This document shows, one piece after another, positions 63,833 to 64,000 of a stretch of 64,000 bases of DNA. Position 1 is the first letter of the stretch. Each line of letters opens with the position of its first letter. The position numbers and the translations under genes are program-made. This DNA comes from Toxorhynchites rutilus septentrionalis. Taxonomy: Eukaryota; Arthropoda; Insecta; Diptera; Culicidae. The stretch lies in assembly GCF_029784135.1 (NCBI RefSeq), contig NC_073745.1:106278365-106342364 (forward strand), written 5' to 3'. The notes beneath the pieces are model-generated. The model was not told where the DNA came from. It did not search any database and saw nothing but the letters and a program-made list of their open reading frames with translations.

Positions 63833-64000
63833 TTGCCCGAGAAGTAATTGCCGATTTTTTCATCACAAATAAAATACATTTTTTGTGTATAGATTGAACG
63901 CATAAAGATGTTGTACATCATATTTTAAAGCTTGAACTCTCATGTTTTGAAATATTTTACGATCAAATTTTTTTTATCTTAGTGTGTGTAGATGTAGTGG
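63833..64000 (+). mobile_element. mariner 5' end, cut by the window edge
   Basis: TATTGGGTTGCCCGAGAAGT then 'aattgccgattttttcat' matches mariner terminal repeats. The remaining ~130 bases are AT-rich leader without a recognisable transposase start. The rest of the element, if any, lies beyond the window. Confidence 0.6.

Overview
The window looks like a repeat-dense, AT-rich culicine mosquito chromosome, most likely Aedes. The evidence is a Feilai-like tRNA-derived SINE, a second tRNA-SINE ending in (GAA)n, an ITmDD37E-type Tc1/mariner element, BEL/Pao and I-type retroelements, and short-intron nuclear genes with THAP/ZAD/C2H2 zinc fingers. Species cannot be fixed from sequence alone. All assignments come from reading motifs and repeat ends; no database search was run.

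Only two loci look like host genes. One is a complete three-exon minus-strand gene at 58220-60290. It encodes a predicted 650-residue THAP + ZAD + about 13 C2H2-finger protein, with GT-AG introns of 57 and 61 nt. The other is a single plus-strand coding exon at 23424-23881, ending in a strong GTAAGT donor, whose partner exons were not found. Almost everything else recognisable is mobile DNA.

Layout. 1-4511: a PIF/Harbinger-like element (256-1026), a tRNA-SINE (1725-2006), a ~140-bp tandem repeat, a Feilai-like SINE with target duplication, and an I-type LINE 3' end split by a pogo-like MITE. 4512-16393: one copy of an unusual repeat element whose interior has been amplified into a higher-order tandem array (0.9-1.1 kb units containing ~198-bp subunits). 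The array was later hit by a hAT element (6532-7897, 8-bp duplication) and a nearly full-length LINE (9019-15469, 10-bp duplication). 16500-20900: inverted and tandem repeats, a mariner remnant, a small MITE and more of the ~140-bp repeat. 21000-25200: the candidate exon, mostly unique sequence and a mariner remnant. 25208-26488: a Tc1/mariner DD37E element with one frameshift.

26949-34009: a very young, apparently intact BEL/Pao LTR retrotransposon (478-bp LTRs differing at about 2 sites; one 2064-codon ORF starting with a PHD finger). 34130-41480: a decayed I-type LINE whose endonuclease region was interrupted by a second copy of the unusual element (35699-37875). This copy carries a histone H3 pseudogene with its TATA box and histone 3' stem-loop. 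41490-42565: a hAT deletion derivative. 42977-44690: a large inverted repeat in which both arms keep a TATA box, a mini-intron and a small ORF of unknown family. 45000-53000: mostly unrecognised AT-rich DNA with MITE-like pieces. 53236-54960: a Jockey/CR1-like LINE remnant interrupted by a tRNA-SINE. 55257-56234: a tandem Feilai-like dimer inside one target duplication. 56640-58140: a mariner remnant holding a PIF/Harbinger-like element. 60541-64000: a mariner 3' end inserted in further I-type LINE debris, and a mariner end at the window edge.

The most interesting items are the H3-carrying interspersed element and its amplified sibling copy, the THAP-ZAD-C2H2 gene, the intact PHD-bearing BEL element, and the unexplained inverted repeat at 43-44.7 kb.
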